A stretch of 47,410 bases of DNA from DATATB01 sp036268995 (lineage in GTDB: Bacteria; Planctomycetota; Planctomycetia; Pirellulales; PNKZ01). Shown here piece after piece: positions 42,613 to 47,410 of this stretch. Location of the stretch: NCBI GenBank assembly GCA_036268995.1, contig DATATB010000128.1:1-47410 (forward strand). The letters are read 5' to 3'. The notes beneath the pieces were generated by a model. That model worked only from the letters and a program-made list of their open reading frames with translations, searched no databases and was not told the origin of the DNA. Position numbers and translations under genes: made by a program. How positions within the stretch are numbered: position 1 is the stretch's first letter; every line of letters starts with the position of its first letter.

Positions 42613-42682
42613 GGCGAGCCGGGAGCGTGAGCGACCGGAGGAATCAACCAAAACCTCCGGTCGCTAACGCTCCCGGCTCGCC
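42613..42682. repeat. Inverted repeat 'GGCGAGCCGGGAGCGT', copy 2
   Basis: Arms of 29 bases (42613-42641 and 42654-42682) pair with one mismatch around a 12-base loop. The arms are nearly the same as those at 32314-32397, but the loops differ. The element lies between the riboflavin synthase start and the phosphatidylserine synthase stop. Confidence 0.8.
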
Positions 42683-42717
42683 GACGACGAATTACAGCGT
42701 ACCGTACAACGGTAACT

Positions 42718-43590
42718 TCAAAACATCGGCTCGTTGTGCGGGCGGCGCTGGACGGCCTCTTGCCAGGCGTAATGCAGCGGACCCCAGAACACAAACGCGC
42801 CGCAAATCAGCGGCACCGAGTAGCCGCGGATCAACATGATCACCACGAGCGCAAAGATCAGCGCCACCAGGTGGCCGAAGCTGTGCTGCCCGCTGAATAC
42901 CTGGTTGACCACGTGCGGATAAGGCACGCGCGACACCATCAGCACGGCCACCAGCACCGCGAAGAACGGCAGCACGACTTGCAAGGCGCCGTCCAGGCTG
43001 GTGGCGTATTCCCATTGATTGTCTTCGCGCCGCAGTGTGTAAAACATGATCGCAAAGCCGGCAATCGCCGCGGCCGCGGCCGGCGAGGGCAACCCGCTGA
43101 AGTGCAGGTGATCGTCGTCTTCGTGCGTTTCGGCATTGAAGCGCGCCAGTCGCAACGCCGCGCAGGCGGCAAACGAAGCGGCAATCACCCAGATGCGCCA
43201 GGAATGCAAGAACGCCTCGGTTGGACATAACTTGACCAATAGAAACGCGGGTGCCACGCCAAACGTCACCACGTCGCACAGGCTGTCGAGCTGGGCGCCG
43301 AAATCGCTGGTAGTCCGCGCGAGCCGCGCCACATGGCCGTCGAGTGCGTCGAACACCAAGGCCAGAAAAATCAGCCAGCCGCTCAGCATGCAATTGTGTA
43401 CCGGGTCCGACTTGTCGAACTCGGCGAAGATCATGCCCGGGCTGGCCGTATGAATGGCGGCCGTCTGCGGAATGGCGGCCGACGTGGGCGTCTCGACGCG
43501 CGCGGCGACCACGATCGCGAAAAACCCACACGCCAGGTTGCCCAGCGTGAACAGGGTCGGCAGGATGGCGATGGTGCGGAGCTTGCTCAT
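42718..43590 (-). CDS. pssA: CDP-diacylglycerol-serine O-phosphatidyltransferase
   Basis: 290 residues, integral membrane. The CDP-alcohol phosphotransferase signature is complete: D84-G85-x2-A88-R89-x8-G98-x3-D102-x3-D106 within 'DALDGHVARLARTTSDFG'. About six to eight helices follow. An unusual 35-residue polar insert ('RVETPTSAAI' onward) lies between the first helix and the signature. It makes phosphatidylserine, the substrate of the decarboxylase encoded 55 bases upstream on the same strand, so the pair forms a phosphatidylethanolamine operon. Confidence 0.94.
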   Translation of the reverse strand: MSKLRTIAILPTLFTLGNLACGFFAIVVAARVETPTSAAIPQTAAIHTASPGMIFAEFDKSDPVHNCMLSGWLIFLALVFDALDGHVARLARTTSDFGAQLDSLCDVVTFGVAPAFLLVKLCPTEAFLHSWRIWVIAASFAACAALRLARFNAETHEDDDHLHFSGLPSPAAAAAIAGFAIMFYTLRREDNQWEYATSLDGALQVVLPFFAVLVAVLMVSRVPYPHVVNQVFSGQHSFGHLVALIFALVVIMLIRGYSVPLICGAFVFWGPLHYAWQEAVQRRPHNEPMF

Positions 43591-43645
43591 AATCCAATTC
43601 TAGGACGTGCCGCCGGCGGCAGCTTTCGGTATCTCGCGCAGGCCG

Positions 43646-44611
43646 CTACGGATATGCGGTTCCGGCATAGCGGCCGATCACCGTCGTTCCGGCTGCGACA
43701 TGCTGCCCCACGCCGACCGCGGGCTTAAAACCCTCGGCCGGCACGATCAACTCAGTGCGTGACCCCAGCTTGATCATCCCGAATTTCGCCCCGGCCGCCA
43801 AACGCTCGCCCGGCCGCAAGTCGCAGACGATCCGCCGCGCGAACAAGCCGGCAATCTGCCGCACGATCAACCGGCGATACGGCGGCGCTTCCTCTTCGAG
43901 CCCGATCCACATGTTTTCGTTCTGCCAGGCGCTGGCCGGATTCAGGGCATTGAGAAACTTGCCCGGCCAGTATCGCAAGCGAATGACCCGCGCCGCCAGC
44001 GGCGAACGATTGATGTGGACGTTGAAGATCGAAAGAAAAATGCCGATGCGGACCGCCGGCCCGCCGACGAATTCATCGTAATCCAGCGGCGTGACTTCCG
44101 CGACCTTTCCGTCGGCCGGCGAAACCACGACTCCCGGCTCGTTGGGAACGGCTCGCGCCGGATCGCGGAAGAACGAAACCAGCCAGACCAGCACCACGCC
44201 CGGCAGCAGGGCCAGGGGCCACCAGATGGCCGCCAGCAGCACGGTGAGCACCAGCAGCGGGACGCCCATCAAAACGAGTTCGCCCAATCCCCAGCGGGCC
44301 AGCCACAGATGGTCCCGCCAGCGAAAGGGATCGTCGGCCGGGTCCCAGTAACAATCGCATTGGTTGCGGTGGTATTTGAGATCGCGGGGATCGAGCACTT
44401 CGAGCGGACAACCGGCCGGGTCGCCGTGCCGCAGCGTCGCCATGTGCCGTACATAACCGGACCGAAACGTCCGCAGGTACCAGCGCCGCCAGCGTCCCCA
44501 GGCAAGTTCGAGGGTATAGCAAGCCCCGCCACCCGGCTGAATGCTCTGGATATTTCCCGGCAGCGGCTCGGGCACGGCCCGTTCGAAGGTGGTATCGCCG
44601 GCACGCATCAA
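43646..44611 (-). CDS. psd: Phosphatidylserine decarboxylase proenzyme
   Basis: 321 residues. Two membrane helices (about 113-150, 'VLMGVPLLVLTVLLAAIWW') are followed by the catalytic domain: 'SPADGKVAEV', 'RIGIFLSIFNVHINRSP' and 'KFGMIKLGSRTELIVP'. Self-cleavage at the LGS site (Ser284) makes the pyruvoyl group. The extra N-terminal segment of about 110 residues ahead of the helices, with a Trp/Arg-rich 'WGRWRRWYLRTFRSGYVRH', is not part of the normal family and may be a planctomycete addition. It turns phosphatidylserine into phosphatidylethanolamine with pssA next door. Confidence 0.92.
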   Translation of the reverse strand: MMRAGDTTFERAVPEPLPGNIQSIQPGGGACYTLELAWGRWRRWYLRTFRSGYVRHMATLRHGDPAGCPLEVLDPRDLKYHRNQCDCYWDPADDPFRWRDHLWLARWGLGELVLMGVPLLVLTVLLAAIWWPLALLPGVVLVWLVSFFRDPARAVPNEPGVVVSPADGKVAEVTPLDYDEFVGGPAVRIGIFLSIFNVHINRSPLAARVIRLRYWPGKFLNALNPASAWQNENMWIGLEEEAPPYRRLIVRQIAGLFARRIVCDLRPGERLAAGAKFGMIKLGSRTELIVPAEGFKPAVGVGQHVAAGTTVIGRYAGTAYP

Positions 44612-44894
44612 GAATCGCTAACTGCCTTGGCCGGTATGGTTTTCAGTGACGCCGCTGTCAATCGTAGCCGCGGCCCGATGGATTGAGAAGCGATACCCCC
44701 CAATACGTGCGATCCGCGGCCATCGGCGGCGAATAAGCAGTCCCGAAATCTCGGCGGCGGGCCATAGCCAGTCGGCGGGCGATTCGGCACAATGGCGGCA
44801 AATCGCTCGACTATTTCGACCGGTGCGTGCCGCTGCCCTGTTTCGAGGCCGCCGCGACCGGTTCTTCACACGAAAAAAGGACGCGCAGAACGCT

Positions 44895-46184
<1,290 letters not shown>

Positions 46185-46242
46185 CGCGCCGTACGTGCCG
46201 CGAGCTCCAGCGGCACCGGTGTCGAGCCAATCGAAGATCACG

Positions 46243-46587
46243 ATGTCCTCCACTAGCGACCCACCCCCGGCGCGCGCGAGCGATTCGCCGTGGTTCTGGT
46301 TGTTGCTGTTTGCCGTGGTGGGCTTGGCGGCACTACTCGTGATCGGCCCAAAACACGTGCGGCGGCAGCAGCGGCTGGTGCGGATGCAGCACGCCCGCGA
46401 AAACGTGGCGGCCGGTAAACGCGGCACGGAAGTGCAGCCAGCGGCTGAACCAGCGGAAGACGAGGTAAGCACACTACCGCTGATGGCCTTTTTCGGCCTG
46501 CTGCTGGTGGTGGCCTCAGCCGGCTTGCTGGCGGCACGGTGGCGACGCGGGACTGGGCCAACGATTCCGGAGAAACATCCGCCATGA
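46243..46587 (+). CDS. Hypothetical two-helix membrane protein
   Basis: 114 residues from the ATG at 46243 ('MSSTSDPPPARASDSPWFWL'); an earlier GTG at 46195 is possible. Two membrane helices (about 17-37 'WFWLLLFAVVGLAALLVIG' and about 78-98 'LPLMAFFGLLLVVASAGLL') surround a charged loop ('RRQQRLVRMQHARENVAAG') of possible coiled-coil type. The family is not recognised. The stop overlaps the next start (ATGA), and it follows enolase by 58 bases. Confidence 0.7.
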   Translation: MSSTSDPPPARASDSPWFWLLLFAVVGLAALLVIGPKHVRRQQRLVRMQHARENVAAGKRGTEVQPAAEPAEDEVSTLPLMAFFGLLLVVASAGLLAARWRRGTGPTIPEKHPP

Positions 46588-47129
46588 CCTGGCTGACAGA
46601 AGATCCCTTTTGGGCCGTGGCACTGGCGGCCTGCGCCCTGCTGGTGATCCTGCTCATCATGTTTGCCACCGGTCATTGGGCCCTGTGGAAGCCGGCAGCG
46701 GGCGTTGTGCTGCTCGCGCTGGCGGTGGTTGTGGTCGAAAGGCTGGTGGTCACCGATCGCGAGCAGGTTGAACTGGTGATCGACCAGGCCGTGCAGGCCG
46801 CGTTGCACAACGACATGCCCGGCATCGAGGCCTTGATCGAGCCGCAAGCCAACCAATTGCGCCGCCAGATCCGTTCCGAGCTGGCCCACGCGCGCATCAC
46901 ACAGTTGCGCGTGACGCACGAGGTCGTGCGCGTCGACCACAACACGGTACCTCCCACGGCCGAGGCCGACCTGATCGTCCGGCTCTCCGCGCAACAGGGC
47001 CGCGGCCCGATCGAAGACGCGCCGCCGATCGCCCTCAAGGTTCAATTCAGCAAGTCCACCGGCGCCTGGCTCGTCAGGGCCGCCGAAATCGACGACTTCC
47101 GCTCCGCGCTAGGCCACAAGCCGCACTGA
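46584..47129 (+). CDS. Hypothetical membrane-anchored protein
   Basis: 181 residues from the ATG at 46584, chosen because it overlaps the previous stop as ATGA. Two N-terminal membrane helices (about 9-28 and about 36-53) are followed by a soluble domain of about 125 residues ('DREQVELVIDQAVQAALHND', then 'MPGIEALIEPQANQLRR') that resembles a nuclear-transport-factor-2/SnoaL-like alpha-beta fold. The family is not recognised with certainty. It is translationally coupled to the preceding small membrane protein, so the two probably work together. Confidence 0.75.
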   Translation: MTWLTEDPFWAVALAACALLVILLIMFATGHWALWKPAAGVVLLALAVVVVERLVVTDREQVELVIDQAVQAALHNDMPGIEALIEPQANQLRRQIRSELAHARITQLRVTHEVVRVDHNTVPPTAEADLIVRLSAQQGRGPIEDAPPIALKVQFSKSTGAWLVRAAEIDDFRSALGHKPH

Positions 47130-47344
47130 ACCGACTTTGACCCGCCGATTCTCCGGTAGCGGAATTCGTGAGAATTCCGACGGCGATCGCAGGCATTGCC
47201 AGCCGCGCTGCGATGGGTTCTTGCCGCTGCCCGCGTGTGGGCCTCTCGAAAGTTGGTGGAAGCCGCTCCGCATTAGCCGGCGGCTTCCCGCCACCCGTTT
47301 TCCGTAGCCCAGTCCCTTTTAGGGCTGGGCTTACCGTCCGCGGT

Positions 47345-47409
47345 CGAAATCCCTCCTTCCCATTCCGATGCGGCCACCGGCCGCATCGGAATGGGAAGGA
47401 GGGATTTCG
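47345..47409. repeat. Perfect 31-base palindrome at the window edge
   Basis: Arms 47345-47375 and 47379-47409 are exact reverse complements around a 3-base spacer. The left arm begins cgaaatccctccttcccatt and ends atgcggcc. It lies in the 47130-47410 gap, which has no visible gene, and follows a smaller hairpin near 47298-47331 with TTTTCCGTAGCCCAG. It may continue past the window. Confidence 0.75.
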
Positions 47410-47410
47410 G

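Overview
The window looks like a chromosomal segment of a high-GC planctomycete, probably of the Pirellulales type. This is judged from gene content and style: an ExbB/ExbD/von Willebrand A/TPR cluster, a Ser/Thr kinase with an outside sensor domain, an LL-diaminopimelate aminotransferase-like enzyme, and gaps filled with hairpin repeats built on words such as 'GTAGCCCAGG', 'GGCTCACGCCC' and 'ACCACGGAT'. No rRNA, tRNA or CRISPR array was found. The taxonomic call is an inference; no search was possible.

Layout. 260-6963 (minus) is an envelope energy-transduction cluster: a von Willebrand A protein with a TonB-like N-terminal anchor, a secreted TPR-like protein, ExbB/TolQ, two ExbD proteins and a large TPR protein. 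Two intergenic repeat elements interrupt it. 7193-11974 (plus) carries peptide deformylase, methionyl-tRNA formyltransferase, a HIT-family protein, a dGTPase, two small membrane proteins and a BON-domain protein. 12047-14293 is a receptor-like Ser/Thr kinase.

14428-19248 is the most interesting part. A 4.6 kb island holds an excisionase-like HTH protein, a C5-cytosine methyltransferase, a Vsr endonuclease, an unrecognised 139-residue protein and a Z1-type ATPase. It sits exactly between two 94 bp direct repeats (3 mismatches) of the 3' end of ribD, so it appears to have entered at ribD and left the gene whole. I see no integrase inside. The contents resemble the MORC/Z1 restriction-modification systems described by Aravind and colleagues, but lack the MORC-type ATPase, so the system is either reduced or a distinct compact variant.

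19129-27211 (minus) has ribD, a TPR/SEC-C-like protein, transaldolase, a family 2 glycosyltransferase and peptidase T. 27362-28183 is a PolB-type 3'-5' exonuclease. 28496-32208 (minus) is a tight operon: acyl-CoA-ligase-like protein, DUF1445/D-glutamate-cyclase family protein, class V aminotransferase and DUF971 protein. It is divergent from an MFS transporter, which converges on a 1268-residue 5-oxoprolinase/hydantoinase fusion lying next to the LL-DAP aminotransferase-like gene. A link through pyroglutamate/D-glutamate metabolism is plausible.

39120-47129 holds a zinc-ribbon membrane protein with a structured leader or small RNA candidate, glutamyl-Q tRNA(Asp) synthetase, a beta-helix protein, riboflavin synthase, phosphatidylserine synthase and decarboxylase (a two-step phosphatidylethanolamine pathway), enolase and two small membrane proteins. 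Dispersed inverted repeats recur throughout, some supplying stop codons to neighbouring genes.
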